A stretch of 64,000 nucleotides of DNA from Micromonospora chalcea. GTDB lineage: Bacteria > Actinomycetota > Actinomycetes > Mycobacteriales > Micromonosporaceae. Both the position numbers and the translations under genes were made by a program. Shown piece by piece: positions 33,047 to 41,804 of the stretch. Within the stretch, counting starts at the first letter, position 1. The number at the start of each line of letters is the position of its first letter. The DNA lies in assembly GCF_002926165.1 (NCBI RefSeq), contig NZ_MAGP01000118.1, positions 1 to 64,000 of the forward strand. Reading direction: 5' to 3'. The notes beneath the pieces were generated by a model. The model did not search any database and had not been told where the DNA came from. It saw only the letters and a list, made by a program, of their open reading frames with translations.

Positions 33047-34837
33047 TCAGTCGATTCCGTGGCTCTGGAGCCACATTTCCAGGAGTCCCAGTTGCCACAG
33101 CTTGTTTCCGTTCAACGGGGTCAGTTCGGCGTTCGGGTCGGCGAGCAGCGCGTCGACGTAGTCGGCGCGGAACAGGTCGCGACGGCGCGCCTCGGGCGCG
33201 GTGAGCGCGTCGCGTACCCGGTCGAGGAGCTTGCCCTCCAGGTGGGTGAGTCCGGGCACCGGGAAGTAGCCCTTGGGCCGGTCGATGACCTCGTGCGGCA
33301 GGACCCGCCGGCCGATCTCCTTGAGCACGCCCTTGCCGCCCTGGGCCAGCTTCAGCTCCGGCGGGCAGCTCGCGGCCAGCTCGACGAACTCGTGGTCGAG
33401 GAACGGCACCCGGGCCTCCAGCCCGTGCGCCATGGTCATGTTGTCGACCCGCTTCACCGGGTCGTCGGTCAGCATGACCTGGGTGTCGATCCGCAGGCCG
33501 GCGTCGACGGCGGTCTGCGCGCCCGGGCGGCCCAGGTGCGCGGCCACGAACTCCCGCGCCGGGTCGCCGTCGGCCAGCCACGCCGGGTTGAGCACCCGGG
33601 CCAGTCCGGCCGCGTCGCGGTCGAAGAACGCCTTCGCGTACGTCTCGAGCGCCTGCTCCCGGTCCACCCCGGCGAGCGGCGGGTACCAGTGGTAGCCGCC
33701 CAGGATCTCGTCCGCGCCCTGACCCGACTGGACCACCTTGACGTGCTTCGCGACCTCCTGGCTGAGCAGCCAGAACGCGACGCAGTCGTGGCTGACCATC
33801 GGTTCGCTCATGGCCCCGACGGCGGCCTCCAGCGGCGGCAGCAGGTCGCCGGTGGGCACCCGGATCTGGTGGTGGTCGGTGCCGAACGTCTTCGCGACCA
33901 GGTCGGAGTAGACGAACTCGTCGCCCTCCCGCCCGCCGACCGCGTCGAAGCCGATGGAGAACGTGGCCAGGCCGGACCGGGCCTGCCCCTCGCCGGCGAG
34001 CAGCGCGACCACCAGGCTGGAGTCGAGGCCGCCGGAGAGCAGCACGCCCACCGGAACGTCGGCCACCATGCGGCGGCGTACGGCGGTGGTCAGCGAGTCG
34101 AGCAGCGCGTCCTGCCAGTCCCGCTCGGACCAGCCGGCCCGCTCGGCGGCGCGGCCGAACGACGGGTCCCAGTAGACCCGCTCGTGCGTGGAGCCGTCCG
34201 CCTCGTACACCCGGACCGTGGCCGGCGGCAGCTTGGTGACGCCGGCCAGGATGGTGCGCGGCGGCGGCACGATGCTGTGGAAGCTCAGGTAGTGGGCGAG
34301 CGCCACCCGGTCGATGGTGGTGTCGATGCCGCCACCGGCGAGCAGCGCCGGCAGGGTCGAGGCGAACCGGACCACGCCGGGGGTCTCGGCCAGGTAGAGC
34401 GGCTTGATGCCGAGGCGGTCCCGGGCCAGCACCAGGCGGCCGGTGTCGCGCTCGCTGATCGCCACCGCGAACATGCCGATCAGGTGGTCGACGAAGTCGA
34501 GCCCCCACTCGGCGTACGCCTTGACCACTACCTCGCTGTCGCCGGACGAGAAGAACCGGTGGCCCTTGGCCTGCAGTTCGGCGCGTAGTTCCCGGTAGTT
34601 GTAGATGCAGCCGTTGAAGACACCGGTGAGCCCGGCGGCGGCGTCCACGATGGGTTGGCCGCTCGCCGCGGACAGGTCGATGATCTTCAGGCGCCGGTGT
34701 CCCAGCGCGGTCGGCCCTTGCGACCAGACGCCGCTGTCGTCGGGCCCTCGGTCACTCATCGTGGCCGCCATCCGCTCCACGGCCGAGACATCGGCGCGTG
34801 AACCGTCACGGCGGAACTCTCCCGCAAGTCCGCACAT
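33047..34837 (-). CDS. asnO: N-acetylglutaminylglutamine amidotransferase
   Basis: 596-residue class II glutamine amidotransferase of the asparagine-synthetase type. The nucleophilic Cys must be residue 2 after Met removal, so I start at ATG 34837 (MCGLAGEF), not at 34846. The glutaminase domain (about 1-210) has SDRGPDDSGVW and FNGCIYNYRELRAEL. The synthetase domain carries the PP-loop VLLSGGLDSSLV. With ngg and the M42 peptidase directly downstream, this is the NAGGN amidotransferase rather than a general asparagine synthetase. First gene of the operon. Confidence 0.9.
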   Translation of the reverse strand: MCGLAGEFRRDGSRADVSAVERMAATMSDRGPDDSGVWSQGPTALGHRRLKIIDLSAASGQPIVDAAAGLTGVFNGCIYNYRELRAELQAKGHRFFSSGDSEVVVKAYAEWGLDFVDHLIGMFAVAISERDTGRLVLARDRLGIKPLYLAETPGVVRFASTLPALLAGGGIDTTIDRVALAHYLSFHSIVPPPRTILAGVTKLPPATVRVYEADGSTHERVYWDPSFGRAAERAGWSERDWQDALLDSLTTAVRRRMVADVPVGVLLSGGLDSSLVVALLAGEGQARSGLATFSIGFDAVGGREGDEFVYSDLVAKTFGTDHHQIRVPTGDLLPPLEAAVGAMSEPMVSHDCVAFWLLSQEVAKHVKVVQSGQGADEILGGYHWYPPLAGVDREQALETYAKAFFDRDAAGLARVLNPAWLADGDPAREFVAAHLGRPGAQTAVDAGLRIDTQVMLTDDPVKRVDNMTMAHGLEARVPFLDHEFVELAASCPPELKLAQGGKGVLKEIGRRVLPHEVIDRPKGYFPVPGLTHLEGKLLDRVRDALTAPEARRRDLFRADYVDALLADPNAELTPLNGNKLWQLGLLEMWLQSHGID

Positions 34838-35042
34838 ACGAGCCAATGCTGCCAGAGGTTGTTTCGGTTCGCCTGTTGAGACGATGACGAACGTGTGACA
34901 GCTTGCTACGATGCGCCGTCACGCAGCGTGGTTGCCTGTCACGCCTTCGGTTCCTGCCTCGCTCCACCCGATGTCGGGATTCGGCACCCGCAGGGGTGTG
35001 AGGAATGCCGCAGCAGGCTACTTCTGAAGTAGTATTGATGTC
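34838..35042. promoter_or_regulatory. Divergent promoter region, NAGGN operon and TA locus
   Basis: 205 nt between asnO (minus) and the antitoxin gene (plus). I see TACGAT and other -10-like hexamers but no confident promoter for asnO. The antitoxin side holds the palindrome and -10 described at 35019-35036. Osmotic control of asnO is expected but no recognised site was found. Confidence 0.45.
35019..35036 (+). promoter_or_regulatory. Operator and -10 of the toxin-antitoxin locus
   Basis: CTACTTC-T-GAAGTAG (35019-35033) is a perfect inverted repeat. It overlaps TAGTAT (35031-35036), a -10 hexamer ending 6 nt before ATG 35043. This is the layout of a leaderless, autorepressed antitoxin gene. 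Confidence 0.7.
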
Positions 35043-35510
35043 ATGTCGATGCCCTTGGAGTCGGTGCCGTTCTCCGAGCTGCTGCGCCAGCCGACGGAAA
35101 CCGCCGAACGGCTGGCCCGAACCCGGGCGCTGCGCCTCCGTCGCCGCGACGCCGCCGACCTGGTGCTGATGTCCGCCGAGCGGGCTGAAGCCGAGGGGGA
35201 GGTGGTCGACCTGACCGCGCGGCTGCTGGCCGGCCTGGCGCGGCGAGAGCCGGCCCTGGTCCGGGAGACGCTTCCGACTGTGCTGCCCTGGATGCGGTTC
35301 CTGCCGCAGGGGGACGCCGAGCAGATGACCGACGAGTTCATCGCCACGGCCGAGGCCGCAGCGGCTGTCGGCAGCACCGCGGCGGTGTCCCAGCTGCTCA
35401 CCGAATGGCGGCACACCGCTGAGGTGCACGCCGATCCCGACCTGCATCGGATCCTGGCCGCGCCCAGCGCCGACGACTTCGGGCCGGTGACGCGCCCGAC
35501 CGACGAGTGA
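35043..35510 (+). CDS. Antitoxin, prevent-host-death type
   Basis: 155 residues. The N-terminal part (PLESVPFSELLRQPTETAERLARTRALRLRRRDAADLVLMSAERAE) looks like a Phd/YefM-type DNA-binding fold with strand-helix pattern. The C-terminus is helical (TARLLAGLARREPALVRETLPTVLPWMRFLPQGD). It precedes a broken RelE/ParE-like toxin gene with a 4-nt overlap and has an autoregulatory palindrome upstream. The frame is intact. Assignment rests on context plus weak motif resemblance. Confidence 0.72.
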   Translation: MSMPLESVPFSELLRQPTETAERLARTRALRLRRRDAADLVLMSAERAEAEGEVVDLTARLLAGLARREPALVRETLPTVLPWMRFLPQGDAEQMTDEFIATAEAAAAVGSTAAVSQLLTEWRHTAEVHADPDLHRILAAPSADDFGPVTRPTDE

Positions 35511-35789
35511 GCGCGAAGCGCGGCGACCGCGCCGCCCCGCCACCCCGGCCCGGCGGGTACGCCCTGCGGTTCGCCACAAACGACGCGGCGAAGGGCTGGG
35601 AGGAACTGTGCCGGCAGGCCGCACCCCCTCAAGGGCTCCCTCGCCACAGCCGTGCACAACGGGCGGTCACTGCCGCAGTGGCAGTACGAGGTCACCGCCG
35701 GCGGCCGCATCTGGTACCTGGTCGACGACCAGACCCGAACCTGCTGGATCAAGCACGCCGGAACCGGCCATCCCAGAGCCACCGATTGA
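35507..35789 (+). pseudogene. Broken RelE/ParE-like toxin gene
   Basis: The frame starting at ATG 35507 reads PGGYALRFATNDAAKGWEEL up to about 35620. The continuing homologous-looking sequence is in another frame from 35619: PHPLKGSLATAVHNG, LPQWQYEVTAGGRIWYLVDD, then [10 protein letters not shown] and TGA at 35787-35789. About 20-30 residues of the expected middle appear missing at the junction, so a deletion with frameshift has inactivated the toxin. The C-terminal part has the YEVTAGGRIWYLVDD strand pattern of RelE-type toxins. The antitoxin upstream survives intact. Confidence 0.75.
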
Positions 35790-35799
35790 CCGCAGTGCG

Positions 35800-35834
35800 T
35801 TCGGGCCCCCGTCCCTGAGGGGCGAGGGCCCGAA
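35800..35834. terminator. Bidirectional terminator, toxin remnant / msrA
   Basis: TTCGGGCCC (35800-35808) pairs with GGGCCCGAA (35826-35834) around a partly structured 17-nt loop, between convergent genes. Confidence 0.65.
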
Positions 35835-35858
35835 TGGAATGGGCAGTGCTCGGTCTGG

Positions 35859-36518
<660 letters not shown>

Positions 36519-36594
36519 GGTGGGACTCCTCTCTTGGCTTTCCCAGCGTGTGCAACAGCGTGGCCCTCCGGTTCCTTACCCGCCCACCGCGACG

Positions 36595-37008
36595 TCAGGC
36601 CAGCGCCGCCGAGATCCGCCCGGCGAACGCCTCGGCCTCGGCATCACCTGCGTACCGGGTACGCGGCCAGAAGAAGCCGCGCAGACCGTCGCCCTTCGTC
36701 CTGGGAACCACGTGGGTGTGCAGGTGCGGTACGGACTGGGACACCCGGTTGTTCATCGCCACGAACGTCCCACCGGCGTCCAGACCGGTCTCCACCGCCA
36801 CGGCGATGCGCTGGACCAGCCGGAAGTAGCCGGGCAGCGCGTCGGGCGGCAGGTCGGACAGGGTGACCAGGTGGGTGCGGGGCACCACGAGCACGTGCCC
36901 CTTGAACACCGGGCGGGTGTCCAGGAACGCGACCCCGTCCGGCTCGTCGGTGACCCGGAACGCGGGCACCTCGCCCGCCACGATCCCGCAGAACACGCAC
37001 CCGCTCAT
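36595..37008 (-). CDS. HIT family protein
   Basis: 137-residue histidine-triad nucleotide-binding protein. It starts with a CVFCGIVAGE zinc-type motif and carries HLHTHVV at 95-101, the H-x-H-x-H triad that cleaves phosphoramidates or dinucleotides. HIT proteins are small cytoplasmic hydrolases of broad use. Start ATG 37008 is supported by a leaderless TAGGGT on the minus strand (37015-37020) ending 6 nt upstream. Confidence 0.92.
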   Translation of the reverse strand: MSGCVFCGIVAGEVPAFRVTDEPDGVAFLDTRPVFKGHVLVVPRTHLVTLSDLPPDALPGYFRLVQRIAVAVETGLDAGGTFVAMNNRVSQSVPHLHTHVVPRTKGDGLRGFFWPRTRYAGDAEAEAFAGRISAALA

Positions 37009-37014
37009 CCGCCC

Positions 37015-37020
37015 ACCCTA
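37015..37020 (-). promoter_or_regulatory. Leaderless -10 hexamer of the HIT gene
   Basis: TAGGGT on the minus strand ends 6 nt before ATG 37008; no Shine-Dalgarno. Confidence 0.6.
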
Positions 37021-37053
37021 GGCCCGGCCCGCCCACCCCACCTCCGGGCGAGC

Positions 37054-37114
37054 GTTGATCATGAGGTTGGCGGCGACAATTCGGACGGCGACCACCGTCA
37101 ACCTCATGATCGAC
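37054..37114. repeat. Palindrome, GATCATG family
   Basis: 20-nt arms 37054-37073 and 37095-37114 pair at 18 positions. The core is GATCATGAGGTT with its complement. Compared with 21361-21421, one base pair of the stem is changed on both sides. Parts of the loop (GGCGACAA, CGGACG) are also shared. Confidence 0.8.
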
Positions 37115-37132
37115 GAGAAGACCGGCCGTAGG

Positions 37133-37828
37133 TCAGGCGCGATCGAGGTAGGCGTCCCAGTCGTCGTCGGGGATGCCGGTCGGGCCGGTCTCGCCGTTGG
37201 CGAGGCGCGCCCGGATGTCCGCCTCCCACCGCAGCGCCCATCCGCGCAGCTCGTCGACCTGCTGCTCGGTGAGCCCGTACGAACGGAACGTCCGGCTGTC
37301 CCGCTCCGTCACACCACCCAGCCGGTCGGCCAGTTCGTCCAACGAGAAGCCGGCCGTGTGCCGGGCGCCGAGATGCTCCAGCTCCGACCGGGTGAGCCGT
37401 TCGGAGGCTGCGCGGACGTCGATGTAGTCGCGGTGGGCGGCACGGTCGTGCAGCGCCCGGACCTTCAATCCGACCGCGTCCTCGAAGGCCAGCACCGGGC
37501 CCAGCGCCATGCGGGCTGGCGGCGCGAGTGCCTCCTTGAGCAGATCGACCTCACAGGAAGAGGCGTCGTCCGAGATCAGCAGGCGAGCCATGCGCGGCGT
37601 CGCCTCGATGATCCGGGCGGAGAACCCGGCCGCGACGTAGGCGGCGGCGAGCCGGTCCGCCACGGCACTGAGTGGCATCGCGGCGGCCGTGGCGAAGTCG
37701 ATGTCCTGGGAAGGCCGGTCGACCAGATCGTGGGCACACATGGCGTAGCCACCGGCGAGCATCAGTCCCAGGTCGTCACCAGCGGCGAAACCGATCTCCA
37801 GCAGGCGACGGTGCAGCGCGTCCATCAC
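37133..37828 (-). CDS. AbiEii-type nucleotidyltransferase, putative toxin
   Basis: 231 residues of the AbiEii/AbiGii nucleotidyltransferase type. LMLAGGYAMCAHDLVDRPSQDIDFAT carries the G-G and D-x-D signature of the minimal nucleotidyltransferase fold. In AbiE systems this subunit is the toxin, and mycobacterial relatives modify tRNA acceptor ends. GTG 37828 or the next codon, ATG 37825, starts it; either overlaps the stop of the upstream gene, so the pair is co-translated. The partner is not a recognised AbiEi. Confidence 0.78.
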   Translation of the reverse strand: MMDALHRRLLEIGFAAGDDLGLMLAGGYAMCAHDLVDRPSQDIDFATAAAMPLSAVADRLAAAYVAAGFSARIIEATPRMARLLISDDASSCEVDLLKEALAPPARMALGPVLAFEDAVGLKVRALHDRAAHRDYIDVRAASERLTRSELEHLGARHTAGFSLDELADRLGGVTERDSRTFRSYGLTEQQVDELRGWALRWEADIRARLANGETGPTGIPDDDWDAYLDRA

Positions 37829-38154
37829 CCGGCGACGAGGTCGGGCAGTTGCCTCTCCCAGAGCCGGGTCACCCGCCGGGCCGTCAACCGTCGAATACGT
37901 GGCCAGTCCTGGCGGAGCAGCGCGGCGTCGACGTATCTGATGATGTCGTCCCGCTGGCCGCAGTCAAGCAGGAGGCAGTAGAGGGTCAGTCGCTCACCCG
38001 GGTCGCCCACGTCGTAGTCGCCGGGGCCCGACCAGGCAAGGCGCACGGGCAGGCTGACCCGCCCCGACCGCGGGCCGATCAGGAGACCCAGCGAGGCCGG
38101 GATCCGGTCGGCGACGCCGTGCAGGCGGGAGGGGAGCGCCTCGGTCGTACTCAC
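37825..38154 (-). CDS. Hypothetical protein coupled to AbiEii-type gene; possible antitoxin
   Basis: About 109 residues from GTG 38154 (7 more from 38175). It has no recognised domain; the C-terminus is basic (RIRRLTARRVTRLWERQL), compatible with nucleic-acid binding. It overlaps the nucleotidyltransferase start and precedes it in the transcript, the usual place for an antitoxin. A CATACT hexamer lies 6 nt before GTG 38154, suggesting a leaderless start. Function is inferred from context only. Confidence 0.6.
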   Translation of the reverse strand: MSTTEALPSRLHGVADRIPASLGLLIGPRSGRVSLPVRLAWSGPGDYDVGDPGERLTLYCLLLDCGQRDDIIRYVDAALLRQDWPRIRRLTARRVTRLWERQLPDLVAG

Positions 38155-38241
38155 CGGACCAGTATGGCCGACCACCCCGACAGAGTCCTGGTTGTGACAG
38201 GCGCGCCCGGCCTACCGGGAGCAAAGGGGAAGCGGGCGGAC

Positions 38242-38247
38242 TAACGT
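38242..38247 (+). promoter_or_regulatory. Leaderless -10 hexamer of metB
   Basis: TAACGT ends 7 nt before ATG 38255 with no Shine-Dalgarno. The same hexamer precedes the thiolase gene on the other strand. Confidence 0.6.
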
Positions 38248-38254
38248 CTGCGGC

Positions 38255-39397
38255 ATGAGGCACGGCTTCGACACACTCGCCATCCACGCCGGTCAGGCCC
38301 CGGAGGCCCGCACCGGCGCGGTGATTCCGCCGATCTACCAGACCAGCACGTACGCCCAGGACGCCGTCGGCGCGCCGCGCGAGGGCTACGAGTACAGCCG
38401 CTCCGGCAACCCCACCCGGGACGCGCTCCAGGAGTGCCTGGCCGCGCTGGAGGGCGGCCAGGTGGCACTCGCCTTCGCCAGTGGCCTGGCCGCCGAGGAC
38501 ACGCTGCTGCGGACCGTCTGCAAGCCGGGCGACCACGTGGTGATCCCGGACGACGCGTACGGCGGCACCTACCGGCTGTTCGCCAAGGTGGCCGAGCGCT
38601 GGGGGCTTGACTACACCCCGGCGAAGGTCTCCGACCCGGACGCCGTGCGCGCGGCGATCCGCCCGGGCGCCACCCGGATCGTGTGGGTGGAGACGCCGAC
38701 CAACCCGCTGCTCGGCATCGCCGACATCGCGGCGCTGGCCGCCGTGGCGCACGACGCCGGCGCGCTGCTGGTGGTCGACAACACGTTCGCCTCGCCGTAC
38801 CTGCAGCAGCCGATCGCGTTCGGCGCGGACGTGGTGGTGCACTCCACCACCAAGTACGTCGGCGGACACTCCGACGTGGTCGGCGGCGCGCTCGTCGCGG
38901 CGGACCGGGCGCTCGGCGAGGAGCTGCGTTACCACCAGAACGCGATGGGCGCGATCAACGGCCCGTTCGACGCCTGGCTCACCCTGCGCGGCATCAAGAC
39001 CCTCGGGGTACGGATGGACCGGCACTGCGACAACGCCGAGCGGATCGCGGCCTACCTGGACGGCCACGCGAAGGTCGCGCAGGTCATCTACCCGGGCCTG
39101 CCCTCGCACCCCGGCCACGAGGTGGCCGCCAAGCAGATGCGGCGGTTCGGCGGCATGATCTCGTTCCGCGCGGCGGGCGGCGAGGAGCATGCCGTGGACA
39201 TCTGCAACCGATCCCGGCTGTTCGTGCTCGCCGAGTCGCTCGGCGGCGTCGAGTCCCTGATCGAGCACCCGGGCCGGATGACACACGCAAGCGCTGCGGG
39301 CTCGCCGCTTGAAGTTCCCGGCGATCTCGTGCGACTGTCTGTCGGCATCGAGACGGTCGACGACCTGCTCGCCGATCTGGAGCAGGCCCTGGGCTGA
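38255..39397 (+). CDS. metB: Cystathionine gamma-synthase
   Basis: 380-residue Cys/Met-metabolism PLP enzyme joining an O-acylhomoserine with cysteine. The internal aldimine Lys is about 200 in VVVHSTTKYVGGHSDVVGG; YEYSRSGNPTRDALQ and ETPTNPLLGIADI are family blocks. Gamma-synthase versus gamma-lyase cannot be settled by motif alone; the metB call follows synteny with mycobacterial metB near cbs. Start is supported by a leaderless -10. Confidence 0.9.
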   Translation: MRHGFDTLAIHAGQAPEARTGAVIPPIYQTSTYAQDAVGAPREGYEYSRSGNPTRDALQECLAALEGGQVALAFASGLAAEDTLLRTVCKPGDHVVIPDDAYGGTYRLFAKVAERWGLDYTPAKVSDPDAVRAAIRPGATRIVWVETPTNPLLGIADIAALAAVAHDAGALLVVDNTFASPYLQQPIAFGADVVVHSTTKYVGGHSDVVGGALVAADRALGEELRYHQNAMGAINGPFDAWLTLRGIKTLGVRMDRHCDNAERIAAYLDGHAKVAQVIYPGLPSHPGHEVAAKQMRRFGGMISFRAAGGEEHAVDICNRSRLFVLAESLGGVESLIEHPGRMTHASAAGSPLEVPGDLVRLSVGIETVDDLLADLEQALG

Positions 39398-39419
39398 CCG
39401 CTGGCTGGGGAGGGTGGCA

Positions 39420-40826
39420 GTGCCGGAGATCTTGCCGACGACGTGGGTCGGTGCGACCGCGAAACAGATCGCCCGGGCGGTACGCCGTGGCGACGTCTCC
39501 GCCACCCAGGTCGTCGCCGACCACCTGGATCACGTCACCCGGGTCGACGCCGACCTGGCCGCGTTCCGCACGGTACGCGGCGGTGAGGCGATCACCGAGG
39601 CGGAGAAGGTCGACGAGCAGGAGGAACTGGCGAACCTCCCGCTCGCCGGCGTGCCGGTGGCGGTCAAGGAGAACACGCCGGTGGCCGGCCTGCCCACGTG
39701 GAACGGGTCGGCCGCCATGCGTACACCGGTGGCGGAGGCCGACCACGAGGTGGTCCGGCGGCTGCGCGGAGCGGGCGCGGTGATCCTGGGCGTGACCCGG
39801 ATGCCGGAACTGGGCCTGTGGGCGCTCACCGACGACGACACCGCTGCCACCCGCAACCCGTGGGATCCGGCGCGTACCCCCGGCGGCTCCTCCGGCGGCG
39901 CGGCCGCCGCGGTGGCCGCCGGGCTGGTGCCGATGGCGCACGGCAACGACGGCCTCGGGTCGATCCGCATCCCGGCGGCCTGCTGCGGCCTGGTCGGGCT
40001 CAAGCCCGGCCGGGGCGTGGTGCCCTGCCAGCTCGGCGCGGACGACTGGTTCGGCCTGACCGAGCACGGCATGCTCACCAGCACCGTGGCCGACGCGGTG
40101 GTCGGTTTCTCGGTGCTGGCCGGTCGCCGGCCGGACAAGCTGGTCCCGCCGGCGCGGCTACGGGTCGGCGTCTCGCTGCGCTCGCCGGTGCGCGGCGTCT
40201 CGCCGGACGCCCCGAACCGGGACGCGGTGGCCGCCGCCGGCCGCCTGCTCGCCGCCGCCGGTCACGACACCGTGCCCACCGACCCGGTCTACCCGACCCG
40301 GCTCGGCCTGCAGGGCATCGCCACCTGGTTCGCGGCGGCCGCCGCCGACGTGCGCGCCGCCGGGGTCGCCCCGCGCCAGCTCCAGCGCCGCAGCCGCCGG
40401 CACGTCACGCTCGGCGAGTGGGCGCAGCGCCGGGGGTACGTGCGGGAGGCCGACCGGGCGGCCTGGCGCGAACGGTCGGTGAACTTCTTCGCGGACAACT
40501 CGATCGACCTGCTGCTCACCCCGGCGCTGGCCGGGCCGCCGCCGGAGGCCGCCGGCTGGTCCGGCCGCTCCTGGCTGGCGAACATGTCGGCGAACATCAG
40601 GTACGCCCCGTACGCGGCGCCGTGGAACATCGCCGGGCTGCCGTCGATCGTGGTGCCGGTCGGCCGCCGCCCGGACGGGCTGCCGGTGGGCGTGCAGTTC
40701 GTCGGCCCGCCCGGTTCCGAGCTGCTGCTGCTCGGCGTGGCCGGTCAGTTCGAGATGCAGGCGCCGTGGGCGCGGCACGCCCCCGGCTACCCCCGCGTCG
40801 GAACGGGGTCGCCGGCCACCGCGTGA
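39420..40826 (+). CDS. Amidase signature family protein
   Basis: 468-residue amidase. The Ser-cisSer-Lys triad is visible: Lys in [10 protein letters not shown], cis-Ser in [15 protein letters not shown] and the nucleophile Ser in [20 protein letters not shown]. Substrate is unknown. It is not part of a gatCAB cluster, so a GatA role is unlikely. GTG 39420 follows GGGGAGGG and lies shortly after metB, possibly in the same transcript. Confidence 0.88.
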   Translation: MPEILPTTWVGATAKQIARAVRRGDVSATQVVADHLDHVTRVDADLAAFRTVRGGEAITEAEKVDEQEELANLPLAGVPVAVKENTPVAGLPTWNGSAAMRTPVAEADHEVVRRLRGAGAVILGVTRMPELGLWALTDDDTAATRNPWDPARTPGGSSGGAAAAVAAGLVPMAHGNDGLGSIRIPAACCGLVGLKPGRGVVPCQLGADDWFGLTEHGMLTSTVADAVVGFSVLAGRRPDKLVPPARLRVGVSLRSPVRGVSPDAPNRDAVAAAGRLLAAAGHDTVPTDPVYPTRLGLQGIATWFAAAAADVRAAGVAPRQLQRRSRRHVTLGEWAQRRGYVREADRAAWRERSVNFFADNSIDLLLTPALAGPPPEAAGWSGRSWLANMSANIRYAPYAAPWNIAGLPSIVVPVGRRPDGLPVGVQFVGPPGSELLLLGVAGQFEMQAPWARHAPGYPRVGTGSPATA

Positions 40827-40831
40827 TCGTC

Positions 40832-40837
40832 TAGCGT
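40832..40837 (+). promoter_or_regulatory. Possible -10 of the DUF4328 gene
   Basis: TAGCGT lies about 40 nt before ATG 40878, giving a leader of about 33 nt. Confidence 0.4.
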
Positions 40838-40877
40838 GTGCGCACCCTGTCGCGCACACCAACTCGGACGGTCCCCG

Positions 40878-41804
40878 ATGAACTGCCAGACCTGCGGGGA
40901 CGCCACGTCCCCGGCCTTTGAGGAGTGCCAGCGCTGCGGTACGCGCGTCGGCCAACCCGCCGTGAGTCCCGGCGTGCCCACGTACGGCGTGCGCGGACTG
41001 GCGGTGGCCGGGGCGTCCGCGGTCGGCGCCGCCACCCTGTGCTACCTGCTCACGGCTCTGTTCCCGCTGGTTGGTGTGCGGATGGCCCGCTCGGCCGCCG
41101 AGCAGCTCGACCGGGACGTGCTGTTCGGCGCGGTGCTGGTCGAGGTGCTGTTCACCCTGCCCTACCTGCTCGCCCTGCTGACCGCGGGGACGCTCGTGGT
41201 GATCTGGACCTGGCGGGCGCGCAAGAACCTGGACGCCTTCCCGGGCGCCGTGCCGAGCCTGAGCCCGGCGTGGGCGATCGCCGGCTGGCTGGTGCCGTTC
41301 GCCAACCTCGTGGTGCCGGCCCGGGTGCTCGCCGACCTGCTCCGGAACAGCGTCTGGCAGCGCCGCCAGTCGTGGCTGGTCGGGGTGTGGTGGGTGAGCT
41401 GGCTGGTGTTCCTGATCGGTGACCGGTTCGTCGCGCAGGCGCAGCAGCAGCGGTACGACCGGCTGACCGAGCTGCCCCGCAACGACGCGGAGTTCGGCAC
41501 GTACGTGCGCTACTACGAGGAGGCGCTCGCGCCCCGGCTGGTGCCGGCGTTGGCCTGCCTGGTCGCCGGGATCGCGTTCGTCGTGCTGATCCGCCGGATC
41601 TCCGCCGCCCAGCAGGACCGGCTCGCCCGGGCCGTGCCCGCGTGGCCGGGTCAGCAGGGGTGGCCGGGTCAGCAGGCGTGGCCGGGTCAGCCGGGCGGGC
41701 CGGGGCACGCCGACCGGCCCGCTTCCGTCGCGCCGGTGCCGCCCGCGCCGTCGGCCACGTCGGCGCAGATCCCACCGGGGCCGGGTGGCACGATCGGGGC
41801 ATGA
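40878..41804 (+). CDS. DUF4328 membrane protein with zinc ribbon
   Basis: 308 residues. An N-terminal zinc ribbon MNCQTCG...CQRCG (about 1-20) precedes four membrane helices (about 38-60, 85-110, 135-155, 215-235) with the DUF4328 hallmark WTWRARKNLDAFP and GWLVPFANLVVPARVL. The C-terminus is Pro/Gln-rich and carries a three-copy WPGQQ repeat encoded by an 18-bp tandem repeat. ATG 40878 is used so that the zinc ribbon is N-terminal. Stop overlaps the ilvA start (ATGA). Function unknown. Confidence 0.82.
   Translation: MNCQTCGDATSPAFEECQRCGTRVGQPAVSPGVPTYGVRGLAVAGASAVGAATLCYLLTALFPLVGVRMARSAAEQLDRDVLFGAVLVEVLFTLPYLLALLTAGTLVVIWTWRARKNLDAFPGAVPSLSPAWAIAGWLVPFANLVVPARVLADLLRNSVWQRRQSWLVGVWWVSWLVFLIGDRFVAQAQQQRYDRLTELPRNDAEFGTYVRYYEEALAPRLVPALACLVAGIAFVVLIRRISAAQQDRLARAVPAWPGQQGWPGQQAWPGQPGGPGHADRPASVAPVPPAPSATSAQIPPGPGGTIGA
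41643..41696 (+). repeat. 18-bp tandem repeat, three copies, inside DUF4328 gene
   Basis: Three near-identical units beginning TGGCCGGGTCAGC (41643, 41661, 41679) encode successive WPGQQ/WPGQP blocks in frame. The length is likely variable between strains. Confidence 0.8.

Noticed and set aside
33045..34508. Upstream extension of ngg to a 1100-residue protein
   Set aside because: The extension lies entirely inside asnO in another frame and codes Arg/Gly-rich nonsense; GTG 33044, 2 nt after the asnO stop, is the sensible start.
37133..38175. Complete AbiE phage-defence system
   Set aside because: The nucleotidyltransferase fits AbiEii, but the partner lacks a recognisable AbiEi winged-helix, so only a putative toxin-antitoxin pair is claimed.
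38255..39397. Cystathionine gamma-lyase instead of gamma-synthase
   Set aside because: Motifs do not separate the two, but synteny with mycobacterial metB and the nearby cbs favour gamma-synthase; ambiguity is noted in the entry.
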